Positions 8,477 through 18,496 of a stretch of DNA of 64,000 nt are shown here, one piece after another. The number at the start of each line of letters is the position of its first letter. Positions within the stretch are counted from its first letter, which is position 1. The DNA is from Acidimicrobiia bacterium (GTDB lineage Bacteria > Actinomycetota > Acidimicrobiia > IMCC26256 > JAOSJL01). The notes below the pieces were generated by a model that made no database searches, was not told the DNA's origin, and saw nothing but the letters and a program-made list of their open reading frames with translations. Where the stretch lies: positions 1,451,926 through 1,515,925 of the forward strand of contig JAOSJL010000001.1 in NCBI GenBank assembly GCA_027494115.1, read 5' to 3'. The position numbers and the translations under genes are program-made.

Positions 8477-10047
8477 TCAACGCCGATTGAGGCGCCGGTG
8501 GGTCTTGCGGTTCTGCTTGTAGAGGTTCGTGAACTCGTCGAAGAGCTCGTCGTAGAGCGCGTGGTGCCGTGCGTCGGGTCTGAACGTGGCGCGAATCGGG
8601 ACCCGGGCCGGGATGTCGTCGACGCTCAGGTGCCCGAGCGCCATCGCAGCCAGGAACGCAGCGCCGCGGACGTTGGCCTGGATGGGATCCTGGACCTGGC
8701 GGATCGTACGGCCCAGGACGTCGGCGTGGATCTGTGCCCACAGCGCCGAGTTGGCGCCGCCGCCGACGAAGTTGATCGGATCGAGCCGCCGCTTCGTGAG
8801 CTTCTCGACAGACTCGAGAAGCCAGCGCGAGTTGTAGGCCACACCTTCGAGAACCGCCCGCACGAGATGTGCGCGTGTCGTGCGTAGGGAGAGGTTGAAG
8901 AACGCACCTCGCACGTCGGCATCCTCCACCGGAGTGCGTTCTCCGTGGAGCCATGGTGTGAAGATGACCTTGTCACTCCCAGCCGGCGCCTGGGCGGCGA
9001 CGCGGTCGAACGCGGCGTAGGCGTCGTCGGGGCGATCTGTCGTGAGCTCGTCATCGGCGAAGAACACGTTGTCGCGCAGGAAGGTCAGGCACGCTCCGGC
9101 GCTCTCCTGTTCATCGGCCACGAGGTACCGGCCCGGGATGGCCGACGGGATGGTGGCGATGCTGTGCATCAGGTCGGTGCGCTTGTACGGCACGTGGCAC
9201 GTCAGCCACGACGACGTGCCGATGTAGAGGTGGCCCTCGAAATCGTCGACCGCACCCGAGCCGACAGCGGCGGAGTGCACGTCGCCGGTTCCGATCACGA
9301 CCTGCACGTCGGTGTCGAGACCCAGCTCGCGAGCCGCTTCATCGCTGATCGGACCGAGGATGCTGTTCGTGGGACGAAGATCGGGGAGTCGGCCGCGGTC
9401 GAGCTCCGACCACTCGATGAGCTGGTCGTCGTAGACGACGTTCGTGAGATCCCGGTTGTCGGTGACCCAGTGGGCGGTGATCGAGTCGTAGGACGCGGCC
9501 ATTCGACCGGTCAGACGAAAGCCGAGGTAGTCGACGGGCTCGAGGAACATCGCCGTCGCCTCGTAGACCTCGGGGCGTTCGTGCTTCAGGTAGAGAACGT
9601 GTGCCGTGGGATCCTTGCCCGCGTGTCCGGGAGCGCCCCCGTGAGCCGAATCCAGCGAGGGAGCCTGCGCACGTCGTAGCCCTGGATCGCAAACCTTGCT
9701 CCCGTGACCTGCGGGATGTACCGACTTCCACGCGTGTCCATCCAGATGACGGCGTTCGCCAGCGGTTTCCCCGCCCCATCCACCGCCACCGTGCCCGACC
9801 ACTGCGCGGTGAGGCCGACCGCCACGATGTGATCGACGGGGACCAGGTCCTGGTCGAGGAGGCGACGGGCCCCGGTGACGATCGCCTCCCACCACTCGAG
9901 AGGATCCTGTTCTGCGCCACCACCCGGGAAGAGCTCGAGGGTCGTTTCGACGAACTCGCAGCCGACGATGTCGCCGCCGGTCGAGACCAGCGCTACTTTC
10001 GGTCCACCCGTTCCGAGGTCGACAGCGAGGACGTACGTGCTGTTCAC
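8477..10047 (-). CDS. FGGY-family carbohydrate kinase (one frameshift)
   Basis: 523 aa after adding one base to the C5 run at 9636-9640, which joins 'RRLPRWIRLTG' to 'GAPGHAGKDPTAHVLYLKH'. FGGY features: N-terminal phosphate-1 loop 'AVDLGTGGPKVALV', 'GLTAQWSGTVAVD', 'VIWMDTRG', 'VIGTGDVHSAAVGSGA' and the C-terminal adenosine motif 'FVGGGANSALWAQIHADVLG'. FGGY kinases phosphorylate sugars or polyols such as xylulose, glycerol or ribulose. The substrate here is uncertain because it is not in the xylose cluster. It is the promoter-proximal gene of the lyase operon, 42 nt before the lyase, and may make the phosphorylated substrate that the lyase cleaves (inference). Confidence 0.8.
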
Positions 10048-10129
10048 GGCGCGGCCTGCCCGGTTCGTCCCTCTGGTCGCTGGGAAGCGTAGCGGGCATC
10101 AACGAGTGGGCGTTCTCGGTGGTGAGCGT

Positions 10130-10135
10130 TAGCGT
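10130..10135 (+). promoter_or_regulatory. Leaderless -10 box TAGCGT
   Basis: TAGCGT lies 6 nt before the GTG at 10142, too close for a ribosome-binding site. The mRNA of the transporter gene is probably leaderless. Confidence 0.5.
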
Positions 10136-10141
10136 GCTCAG

Positions 10142-10768
10142 GTGAACCTCGCTGACCGGTCGACCGAGTTCCTCGGCCTTCGGCGTGCCATACGTCTCGA
10201 GTGGCTGACGATCGCCTGGAACGCCGCCGAGGTCTTCATCACGATCGGTCTCGGGATCGCGGCAGGCTCGCTGGCACTGGTCGCGTTCGGCCTCGACTCC
10301 CTGGTCGAGATCTGGGCGTCTGTCGCGGTCATCCGCCATCTCAGGCAGGATCGAGCGGGTTCCGCACAGCGCCCGCCCGCGCAGGCTCTGCGCCGTGTTG
10401 CCGCAGCGTTCGCGCTACTCGCCGCCTTCCTTCTGGTGGCTGCGTCCGCCCGGCTCGCGACAGGCGCCCAACCCGATGACTCGCCGATCGGGATCGTCTA
10501 CCTGGCCGTCACGGTGCTCGTCATGCTTGGATTGGCGCGGGCGAAAGCCGCGGTCGGCCGCGATCTGGGCGACACACCGTTGTCGGCGGAGGCGCGGATG
10601 ACGTTTCTCGACGCGTGCCTTGCGGCGTCCGTCCTCGCTGCCCTCGTGCTCGACGCGACGTTGGGGTGGTGGTGGTCGGACCCGCTCGCCGCGATGGTCG
10701 TGGGAGGAGCAGCAGCGATCGAGGCTCGCGAGAACTTCCAGCTTGCCGGTCGCGAACAAGGGTCGTGA
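10142..10768 (+). CDS. CDF-superfamily-like cation transporter
   Basis: 208 aa, almost wholly membrane embedded, about 5-6 segments. Segment 2 reads 'SLALVAFGLDSLVEI' and segment 5 'LDATLGWWWSDPLAAMVVG', at the places where CDF/ZnT proteins carry their metal-binding Asp pairs (LDSxxE and SDPLAA). Residues 45-65 are basic and may sit in the cytosol. The C-terminal metallochaperone-like domain of full CDF proteins is absent, so this belongs to the short (about 200 aa) group. It would export a divalent metal across the cytoplasmic membrane; the metal is unknown. The GTG start is set by the leaderless -10 box. Confidence 0.72.
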   Translation: MNLADRSTEFLGLRRAIRLEWLTIAWNAAEVFITIGLGIAAGSLALVAFGLDSLVEIWASVAVIRHLRQDRAGSAQRPPAQALRRVAAAFALLAAFLLVAASARLATGAQPDDSPIGIVYLAVTVLVMLGLARAKAAVGRDLGDTPLSAEARMTFLDACLAASVLAALVLDATLGWWWSDPLAAMVVGGAAAIEARENFQLAGREQGS

Positions 10769-10795
10769 TCAGGGGCGCCGCGCGCATACCGGAAG

Positions 10796-10823
10796 CTCCC
10801 GACGTCGGCTACGCCGTCGGGAG
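10796..10823. terminator. Bidirectional hairpin terminator
   Basis: CTCCCGACG and CGTCGGGAG form a perfect 9-bp stem with a 10-nt loop. It lies between the convergent ends of the transporter (10768) and the acyltransferase (10829), so it can serve both. There is no T tract, as is common in high-GC actinobacteria. Confidence 0.65.
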
Positions 10824-10828
10824 TACCC

Positions 10829-12250
10829 CTATGACTGGTCGGCGCTGCCGAGCGCCAGGACCTCGTCGAAGCTCTCGGAGAGGCACTCGGCGAGCACGTC
10901 GGGATCGGGCACGGCCGCCGCGTCGCAGTTCACACCGATGCAACACGTCTCGCCGTGCGACATGAGGGTGAGGTTGACGGCCGCGCCTTCCGTGGGGCCG
11001 AAGGCGTACCAGCGAAGGACTTCTGCGCCGGCGGTGTAGCAGCGCGACGGCAGTCCGGGCACGTTGCTCGCGAGGAAGTCGACGTGTTCGAACATGCCCG
11101 CGAACACGAGCGTCATCGCGCGCTCGGGGAGCCTGTTCAGGAGACCTGCGATCGCGGGTGTGACCGCGACGGCGGGCTCGTTCTGTGTGCGCGTGCTGAC
11201 CTCGCCGATTCGGATCATGCGCGCCACCGGATCGGGTTCATCGGTGGGGACGAGCATGCGCAGTGTCGTGAGACGGTTCCCGCCCAGCAGCTCGTCGTCG
11301 CCGCGCAGGTTCATGGGCATCGTCATCCGCAGCTCCGGCACCGGGGGTCCGTGACGCCGGTGATAGCGGTCGAATCCGCCGCAGATCGCCGCTACGTAGG
11401 CGTCGTTGAGGGAGGCGTCGGCGACCTTGGCGGCGCGGCGGAGGTCGTCGAGCGGCACCTCGAGGGCGAAGTAGCGCCAGCGTGTGCTGCGCGACGTCAT
11501 GATCGGCGAGCACGTCCGCAGTGCAGGGCTGAGGAGCCGACCTGCCGACGCGACGAGTCGTCCCGTGTCGACGACGACACGCACGGGGTTCCGGAGGCTC
11601 GCGGCCACCCGCCCGATGAGGCCGGGAGCGTGCACCGTCGTGTCGACGAGCGCGTGCGCCGAGCGCACGAGTGCGTCCCTTTGGAATTCGACCAGGCCGA
11701 AATGCTCTTCGGCGGGTTTTTCGGGCATCGGATCTTCTTCGGCAGGGTGGCGGTCCTGGTCGACGGTCAGGAGCGCGAGCTGCATGCCGCCCACACCGTC
11801 GACCATCGAGTGGTGCACCTTCTGGACGAAGGCGGCGCGGCCGTCCTCCAGCCCTTCGAACAGCGTGTACTCCCACAGCGGACGGTGGTGGTCGAGCCCG
11901 GACATGGCGGACGCCTGTGCGAAGTCGAGCACCGTCCGGAAATCGCCGGGCGGCGGTGCCGAGACGCGGCGCAGGTGGTACGCGAGATCGAAGTCGGGGT
12001 CGGTCTCGTAGCGCGGTGGGCCGAGAACCCGGGGTGGCTCCACGACACGCTGCCGGAGGCGGGGCAGTAGGCGTGTCAGCCGCTCGGCCCGGTCGAGGAT
12101 CCGGTCCCAGTCGGGGCTCTGGTCGAGCAGCATGATCGCCGTGACCGTGCTGCGCAGCTTGGGGTCGCGCTCCATGTTCCAGAGGAGCGCATCCGTGTCG
12201 GTCATCCGGTCCGAGAACCCGAGCTCCTCGGTGGTCGGCCGATGCGCCAT
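10829..12250 (-). CDS. WS/DGAT wax-ester/triacylglycerol synthase
   Basis: 473 aa from ATG 12250; AAGGAG ends 5 nt upstream, while the GTG at 12256 in the track overlaps it. The catalytic HHxxxDG motif is HHSMVDG at 146-152. The second family motif region 'LASNVPGLPSRCYTAG' is near 405 and 'TRWRYFALEVPLDDLRRAAKVADASLNDAYVAAICGGF' is the typical middle. The family esterifies acyl-CoA to fatty alcohols or diacylglycerol, loading storage-lipid bodies at the membrane. It is one of two such genes in the window, about 32% identical by eye at the N terminus, so probably not a recent duplication. Confidence 0.88.
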   Translation of the reverse strand: MAHRPTTEELGFSDRMTDTDALLWNMERDPKLRSTVTAIMLLDQSPDWDRILDRAERLTRLLPRLRQRVVEPPRVLGPPRYETDPDFDLAYHLRRVSAPPPGDFRTVLDFAQASAMSGLDHHRPLWEYTLFEGLEDGRAAFVQKVHHSMVDGVGGMQLALLTVDQDRHPAEEDPMPEKPAEEHFGLVEFQRDALVRSAHALVDTTVHAPGLIGRVAASLRNPVRVVVDTGRLVASAGRLLSPALRTCSPIMTSRSTRWRYFALEVPLDDLRRAAKVADASLNDAYVAAICGGFDRYHRRHGPPVPELRMTMPMNLRGDDELLGGNRLTTLRMLVPTDEPDPVARMIRIGEVSTRTQNEPAVAVTPAIAGLLNRLPERAMTLVFAGMFEHVDFLASNVPGLPSRCYTAGAEVLRWYAFGPTEGAAVNLTLMSHGETCCIGVNCDAAAVPDPDVLAECLSESFDEVLALGSADQS

Positions 12251-12290
12251 CTCCACTCCTTCGACGCGCCACGACTTCCCTCACGACTCT

Positions 12291-12306
12291 ACGGTGCGGG
12301 CACCGT
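12291..12306. promoter_or_regulatory. Perfect inverted repeat upstream of WS/DGAT
   Basis: ACGGTG-CGGG-CACCGT lies 41 nt before the acyltransferase start, next to TAGAGT (minus strand), which could be its -10 box. It could be an operator or the 5' hairpin of the mRNA. Confidence 0.35.
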
Positions 12307-12444
12307 TCGGACCAGAGCCGTTGGGCCCGAGTCGAGGTGAACGGGGACATATGGACCTTCGAGCGGCTCCTGTGTGGTCACCGCCGCGCCGCGAGCTCGG
12401 GGATACCGTCCTTGTTCGCGACCTGACCGGGAGGCCCGATCATC

Positions 12445-13656
12445 GTGACGAAGCAGCGGTTCTTCGAACACGAGGGTTTCGAGTTTCTGACGCTCATCGC
12501 ACTCGGCAGTGCTTCATACGGAACGGCCGAGGTGGGCGAGGTGCTCGCCACCGTCGACCAGATCGACGACGGCGACATGGACTCCTGGTTCGAAGGATGG
12601 ATGGGTACCGGCGAACGGGTACGGGCCATCGCCGAGTCAGCCGAGGCGGCGGGTCACCGTGAGAGCGCTCGCTGTGCCTACCTCCGGGCAGCGAGCTACA
12701 TCGCCACCGCCTTCTTCTACGTCCTGGGAACGAATGACGCCTCCCGGTCGCTCGCCACGTGGCGACGACACCGCCAGTGCTTCGATCGGGCGACGCGGTT
12801 GTGGCCCTCTCCGGTCGAGGCGATCGAAATCCCCTACGAGGACACCACGCTGCACGGCTACTTCTTCTCCGGAGGTACGGGAAGACGCCCACTCGTGATC
12901 CTGAACAACGGGAGCGACGGCCCTGTGAGCGACATGATCCCGATGGGTGCCGCCGATGCCGTCGCACGCGGATACCACGCGCTCACATTCGACGGGCCCG
13001 GCCAGGGTCACGCGCTCTACGAGCAGGAGCTCTACTTTCGTCATGACTGGGAGGCGGTGGTCACGCCCGTTGTCGACGCCGCCCTCGCGCGAAGTGACGT
13101 GGACGGAGATCGGATCGCGCTTCTCGGCGTCAGCCAGGCCGGCTACTGGGTTCCGCGCGCCGCTGCCTTCGATCACCGCCTGGCAGCGGTCGTTGCCGAT
13201 CCGGGTGTGGTGCGCGTCGCTGCGTCGTGGTTGGGCCACCTGCCCGAGGCGATGTTGCAGCTGCTCGCCGACGGCGAGGACGAGGCCTTCGACGAGTTCA
13301 TGCAGGCCGCAGCCGAGGGCGACTCCGCGTTGCAACTCACGTTGGCGAAGCGGATGGAGCCCTACGGTCTCGGTTCGATGGCGGCGGTGTACCACGAGCT
13401 CGACCGTTGGGATCTCACCGACGTCGCCGGCGCCATCGCCTGTCCGATTCTGATCACCGACCCCGACGACGAACAGTTCTGGCCGGGCCAGTCACGCGAG
13501 CTCTACGACCTCGTCGATCATCCCACCAAGGCTCTCGTGCACTTCTCGGCCGAGGAAGGGGCCAACTGGCACTGTGAGCCCGCGGCTCCGCAGCTGCGTG
13601 CCCAGCGGATCTTCGACTGGTTGGATGACGTGTTCGAGGTCGACGCGGCGGGGTGA
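12445..13656 (+). CDS. Alpha/beta-hydrolase (FrsA/DUF1100 or DHPON-hydrolase-like)
   Basis: 403 aa from GTG 12445, with GGGAGG about 10 nt upstream. A helical N-terminal cap-like region (1-130) precedes an alpha/beta-hydrolase core: 'RPLVILNNGSDGPVSDM', 'LTFDGPGQGHALYEQ', nucleophile elbow 'GVSQAGYWVPRA' (Ser230), an acidic residue in 'ITDPDDEQFWPG' and catalytic His376 in 'GANWHCEP'. The order and the DGPGQG motif fit the group containing FrsA-like esterases and 2,6-dihydroxypseudooxynicotine hydrolase (C-C bond hydrolase). Cytosolic; substrate unknown. Stands alone between two minus-strand genes. Confidence 0.78.
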   Translation: MTKQRFFEHEGFEFLTLIALGSASYGTAEVGEVLATVDQIDDGDMDSWFEGWMGTGERVRAIAESAEAAGHRESARCAYLRAASYIATAFFYVLGTNDASRSLATWRRHRQCFDRATRLWPSPVEAIEIPYEDTTLHGYFFSGGTGRRPLVILNNGSDGPVSDMIPMGAADAVARGYHALTFDGPGQGHALYEQELYFRHDWEAVVTPVVDAALARSDVDGDRIALLGVSQAGYWVPRAAAFDHRLAAVVADPGVVRVAASWLGHLPEAMLQLLADGEDEAFDEFMQAAAEGDSALQLTLAKRMEPYGLGSMAAVYHELDRWDLTDVAGAIACPILITDPDDEQFWPGQSRELYDLVDHPTKALVHFSAEEGANWHCEPAAPQLRAQRIFDWLDDVFEVDAAG

Positions 13657-13684
13657 ACTCGGCTCCGGTCGGCTCTCGGCGGAC

Positions 13685-15509
13685 TCACGGGTAGGTCAGT
13701 CCGAAGCCGAACGGGTAGGCGGCGTCGACACCGAGGTGGTCGAGGAGCTTCTGACCGTGCAGCGGGCCGTACTCGATGCTCGTCGCGTTCGGATCGAACG
13801 GCGGCAGGTGGTCCTCGCTGGTCGGGATGGCGAAGGGCAGCCGACCGGTCGGTGACTCGTGACCCAGCACGATGTCGGCCAGCGCGTGACCACCCTCCAT
13901 ACCCGGATACCAGAGAATCAGGATGCCCGGCACACGGTGGCGCCACCGCTCCATCAGTACGGCACTCGCGCACATCAGGGCGACCACGACGCGTTCGTTG
14001 GCGGACGACACCGCCGCGATGAGCGCCTCGTCATCGGGGCGGAGCGTCAGTGCTTCGCGGTCCCCACCTTGCCCGATCCCGGGTCCGACGTCCTCGCTAC
14101 CGTCACCCGTTTCGCTTGGCGCGAAGGCGGCGGCGAACGCGTCGCCGAGCTCGGGAGGCAGGGGAGGGAACTGTTCGGTCACCTCGAGGGGTGTGTCCAC
14201 GGCCACGTTCTCCCCTTCGTCCTCGTGGGTGTAGCCCACGACCATGAGAACAGCGTCAGCCTCGGCCGCCACAGCCGCGGCACGCTGCGGCTCAGAGCCG
14301 TCATCGTGCACGACCTCGACGTCGGATCCCTCCAGAGCCGAGCAGATGCCTTGGAGGGGGGTGACGACGTAGGGCGGTCGGACGGCGCTCGACCCGCGGT
14401 CACCGGTGTTCTCGATTGCTGCGAGGCGACCGATGACGGCGAGTCGCTTCATCCCAGACGTGTCGAAAGGCAGAACGGGCGTGCCGTCGACGGATTCGTT
14501 GCGCAGCAGAACGATCGACCGTGTGGCGACCTCCCGCGCCAGCGCCCGGTGTTCGGAGTATCCCACGAGTTCGGGCCTGTACTCGTCCGCACTTCCGGTG
14601 GACGCTGCGAAGCGCAGTTGCGTGCGCAGCAGACGCTGCACGGATCGATCGATCGTCTCTTCCGACACGCCCCCGTTCGAGACGCCCTCGGCGAGATCGC
14701 GGTCGTAGAGGAACCGGAACGGCATCTCGAGGTCGAGTCCCGCGTTGATCGCCTTCACCGCGTCACGAAGTCCGGAAGATGAAGTCCGACATGACGAAGC
14801 CCTGGAACCCCCACCGACCTCGAAGAATCGCTGTCAACAGCTCCTCGTTCTGTCCGCACCACTCACCGTTCACCGAGTTGTACGCCGACATCACCGAAGC
14901 GACGCCCTCGCGCACGATTCTCTCGAAATGCGGCAGGTAGACCTCGTCGAGCACGTCGTCGCTCGTCTGCACGTCCACCCGGAACCGAGCGTTCTCGATG
15001 CTGTTGAGTGCGAAATGCTTCACACACGCCATCACGTGGCGTTGCACGCCGCGGGTGAGTGCGGCGCCCATCTCGCCGACGTGATCGGGATCCTCGCCGT
15101 AGGTCTCCTGCGCCCGCCCCCACGCCGGGTGGCGCAGGAGATTGACGCACACACCGGCGAACAGGTTGGCGCCCTGCGCACGGGCTTCACGGCCGATGGC
15201 GTCGCCCACCCTCTCCTCGAGGTCGGGGTCGAAGGTGGCACCGCGCGCCATCGCAACCGGAAAGCAGGTCGAGTTGCCGACCGTCACACCCCGCGGTCCG
15301 TCCGTGAAACGGATCCCCTCGATACCGAGCCTGGGAACCGATCCGGCGACGTACGGCCTGACGTTGTAGCCCTCGGACGTCATCTCGATGAGACCCGGCC
15401 AGAATTCGGTGTCACCCGAGAGGATTCCGATCTTTTCGTCGAGAGTGAGCTCGCTGCAGAGCTGTTCGGCTCGCGCGTCGACGTCGTTCGGTTCCCCCGC
15501 CGGGTTCAT
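13685..15509 (-). CDS. GH3 beta-glycosidase, probable beta-xylosidase/beta-glucosidase (one frameshift)
   Basis: 607 aa from ATG 15509 after deleting one surplus base at 14774-14775, where 'GFVMSDFIF' must continue into 'GLRDAVKAINAGLDLEMPF'. GH3 hallmarks: 'DGPRGVTVGNSTCFP', 'GVCVNLLRHPAWGRAQETYGEDP', 'CVKHFALNS' and the nucleophile 'VMSDF'. In the C-terminal half come 'RSIVLLRNE', 'WYPGMEGGHALADIVLGHESPTGRLPF' and 'YPFGFGLTY'. No signal peptide, so it hydrolyses imported oligosaccharides in the cytosol. It begins 1 nt after the xylA stop, so xylo-oligosaccharides are the likely substrate (inference from context). Confidence 0.82.
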
Positions 15510-15510
15510 G

Positions 15511-16666
15511 TCACCGAACACCCAGCAGCAGCTCGTTGACGAGCTGATCGAGTCGTTCGAGTCCGTAGGCGCGCTCGGCAAGCGCATCTGTGTCGTGATC
15601 CATCTCCCTGAGTTCGGCGATCCCGCCTTTCGGGACTGTCGGGATGTCGAGATCGACAACTCCCGCGACGCGCATGGCTTCCTGGATGTCGGCGTCCTGG
15701 CGAAACCGTTCAGCCTTCTCTCTCAGGATGAGATAGGTCCGCATGCATCCGGCGGCGAACTCCCACACGCCGTCGACGCTCTCGGTTCGGTAGGCGTGAG
15801 CGTCGAAGTGACGCATCCCGCCCCAACCCGAGTCCTCGAGAAGCTTCACGAGATAGAAGGCGTCGCGAACGCCTTCCGAGCCGAAGCGGTAGTCCTGGTC
15901 GAACTTGCCCGCGCGCTGCGCGTTGAGATCGATGTGGAAGAGCTTGTCGTGCCACATCGTCTGAGCCACGGCGTGGTGGAACGACAGACCCGACATCGTC
16001 TCGTGCGCGAACTCCGGGTTGAGCCCGACCATGTCGGCGTGATCGAGCTCGTCGATGAACGCCAGAGCGTGACCGACGGTCGGCAAGAGGATGTCGCCGC
16101 GGGGCTCGTTCGGCTTCGGTTCGATGGCAAGCGCAGCTCGTAGCTCCTGTCGAGCGCGTACTCACAACAGAGGTCGACGGCTTCTCGGTAGCGGTCGAGG
16201 GCCGCGGCGATGTCCTTGCCGGCGTCGACCTCGCAGCCCTCGCGTCCCCCCACATCACGAAGACCGATGCGCCGAGCTCCACCCCCAAGTCGATGGCATC
16301 GAGGGTCTTGGCCAACGCGTAGCGTCGAACCGCGGGATCGTTGGCGGTGAAGGCCCCTTCCTTGAACACCGGCCGGGAGAAGAGGTTCGTCGTCGCCATC
16401 GGCACCGACATTCCTGTGTCGTCGAGCGCTCGTCGGAAGCGCGTGACGATGGCATCGCGTTCGGCGCCGCTCGATCCGGGTGGCACGAGATCGTCGTCGT
16501 GGAAGTTCACGCCGTAGGCGCCCAGATCCGACAGCCGGTGCACGCTGTCGACCGGATCGAGCGGTGGGCGCGTCTCGTGGCCGAACGGATCACGGCCGGA
16601 GTTCCCGACCGTCCAGAGACCGAACGTGAAGTGATCCGACGGCTGCGGCTGGAGTGTGTCGGTCAT
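15511..16666 (-). CDS. xylA: Xylose isomerase (two frameshifts)
   Basis: 385 aa when one base is added to the C6 run at 16246-16251 and one near 16127-16130. The three ORF pieces then read in order '[17 protein letters not shown]', '[15 protein letters not shown]' (catalytic His), '[21 protein letters not shown]', '[15 protein letters not shown]', '[21 protein letters not shown]' (metal-binding Glu) and '[22 protein letters not shown]'. This aligns along its whole length with Streptomyces xylose isomerase (388 aa), so the assignment is firm. It converts D-xylose to D-xylulose. Operon with the GH3 enzyme; divergent from xylB, 47 nt between starts. Confidence 0.88.
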
Positions 16667-16700
16667 TTGCGGTCCCTGAATCGTGTGGGCGGTGCGCGGC

Positions 16701-16706
16701 TACCTT
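16701..16706 (+). promoter_or_regulatory. Leaderless -10 box TACCTT for xylB
   Basis: TACCTT lies 7 nt before the GTG at 16714 in the 47-nt xylA/xylB gap. The two divergent promoters must overlap here, so they are likely co-regulated. No XylR gene is in the window. Confidence 0.45.
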
Positions 16707-16713
16707 ACGGGCG

Positions 16714-18099
16714 GTGAGCACCGTGGCGGCGTGGACTCCTCCACGCAGTCCTGCACGGTGGAGGTGCGCGATCTCGACACCGGCGCCCTCATCGCCCACG
16801 GCCACAACCCGCATCCGCCCACCCGTCCTCCGCGCAGCGAACAGGATCCGAGCGACTGGTGGTCGGCGCTCGCGCCGTTGCTCGACGATCATGCCGGCGG
16901 AGTCGCGGGCATCAGTGTCGCCGCCCAGCAGCACGGGATGGTCGTTCTCGGAGCGGACGACGCGGTATTGCGCCCGGCCCAGCTCTGGAACAACACGGAG
17001 TCCGCGCCGCAGGCTTCGGAGCTCGTGGAGCGGCTGGGCCGGGCGGAGTGGGCGCAACGCTGCGGGAGCGTTCCGGTTGCCTCGTTCACGATCACGAAGC
17101 TCGCCTGGCTGCAGCTCCACGAACCGGATGTCCACGAACGCCTCGAGCGAGTTCTCCTGCCGCATGACTGGCTGACCTGGAAGCTCACCGGCGAGTTCGT
17201 GACGGACCGCGGCGATGCGTCAGGCACGGGCTACTGGTCGCCGGCCTCGGGCGACTGGGACCCTGGGTTGCTCGGCCTCGTCGGCCTGGGTGCCGAGGCC
17301 TGTCCGCAGATCCTCGGTCCGACGGCGCCCGCAGGGTGGTGGCATGACGCAGTCGTCGGCCCTGGCACCGGCGACAACATGGCCGCCGCACTGGGAATGG
17401 AGCTCAGGCCCGGTGACGTGGCCGTGTCGATCGGCACTTCGGGTGTGGTCAGCACCGTCACCGACCATGCAACCGCTGACGAGGCGGGCGCGGTCGCGGG
17501 CTTTGCCGACGCGACGGGGGCGCTTCCTGCCGCTCGTCTGCACCCTGAACGCGGCGAAGGTCACCGACGCGGTCGGGCGCTTGCTCGGGGCGTCACGCGA
17601 GGAGTTGGCGGCTCTTGCCCTCGACGCGGCTCCGGGCGCGGGCGGCGTGGTGCTCGTGCCGTACTTCGATGGCGAGCGGACACCCAACCGACCAGATGCG
17701 ACGGGGACGCTCGCCGGTCTGCGTTCAGATCTCACCCGCGAGCAGGTGGCCCGGGCCGGCTTCGAAGGTGTCGTCTGCGGGCTCCTCGACGCCAAGGACG
17801 CACTCGATGCCGTCGGGGTCGACACGTCAGGAGGGCGGCTGTTCCTCGTCGGGGGTGGTGCGCGCTCCACCGCCTATTCGACGATCCTCGCCGATCTGGC
17901 TGAACGGCCGGTCACAGTTCTGGACGACGCCGACCACGTGGCAACGGGTGCCTGTGTCCAGGCCGCTGCGGTCGTGACAGGAAGCGATCCCGCCGACATC
18001 GCGACGGCCTGGTCCCTGGGCGGCGGTGAGACCGTCGAGCCCGACCCACACGTTGATTCGGGAGCGGTACGAGCGGCCTACCGTCACGCCGCGCGATGA
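16714..18099 (+). CDS. xylB: Xylulokinase, FGGY family (two frameshifts)
   Basis: 461 aa from GTG 16714. One base is missing at 16728-16729 (restores 'MSTVAGVDSSTQSCTVEV') and one surplus base sits in the G run at 17516-17520 (restores 'DATGRFLPLVCTLNAAKV'). FGGY motifs: 'AGVDSSTQS', 'GISVAAQQHGMVVLG', 'VSIGTSGVV' and 'FLVGGGARSTAYSTILADL'. 'FLPLVCTLNAAKVTDAVGRLLG' is typical of actinobacterial xylulokinases. It phosphorylates D-xylulose for the pentose-phosphate pathway. The position divergent to xylA and the family signature agree. Confidence 0.85.
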
Positions 18100-18496
18100 G
18101 CGTCCACCGCCTCTCGTGGTTCTGACACGCTGAGGCCGGGAAGCTCCTCGGGGGCATTCCTCCTCCCAGCACGATCCGCACAGTCCTCAGCGCACTCTCG
18201 CGTGTCGACGGGGTCAGATCACCGCGGCCTTGTCTCGAGTGAGGTCGTGCTCCACGAATCGGAGGATCCGATTCCACGATCGTCCGCCGTGAACCTCGAT
18301 TCCGTGGAGAGCGTGTCCACCGGTGTGCTCGTCGAACGGCTGGGCCGGCTGAGCGGCGAACGTATGGCCGAGGTCTGCATGGCCCTCGAGGTCGCGGTCG
18401 ACTGCCAGTGGTCGGGGTGACCGTCGCCGGGTCGAACCGCTGTCGCCACCACGCAGAGAACCGCCGCGCACACGGCCGTGCGGCTGTTGGGCAGTG
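18100..18496. other. Gene-poor gap with a toxin remnant
   Basis: The 397 nt between xylB and the DsrE-like gene hold only the MazF-family remnant described separately. The rest has short ORFs on both strands with no recognisable protein and no convincing RNA structure. Confidence 0.6.
18202..18420 (+). pseudogene. MazF/PemK-family toxin, C-terminal remnant
   Basis: The 72-codon frame contains 'RGLVSSEVVLHESEDPIPRS' followed by 'AVNLDSVESVSTGVLVERLG' and 'RLSGERMAEVCMALEVAVDC'. This is the second half of MazF/PemK endoribonuclease toxins: core strand pair, 'VNLD.V.TV....LV.RLG.L' and the final helix. The N-terminal half, with the RNA-binding 'RP.VVVS' start, is not found in any frame between xylB and here, and no antitoxin gene is adjacent. 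I read it as a dead fragment of a type II toxin-antitoxin module. Confidence 0.6.

Noticed and set aside
8477-10339. 620-aa minus-strand ORF over the FGGY kinase
   Set aside because: Its first 250 residues are antisense to the transporter gene and out of frame with the kinase start. The kinase runs from 10047 with one frameshift.
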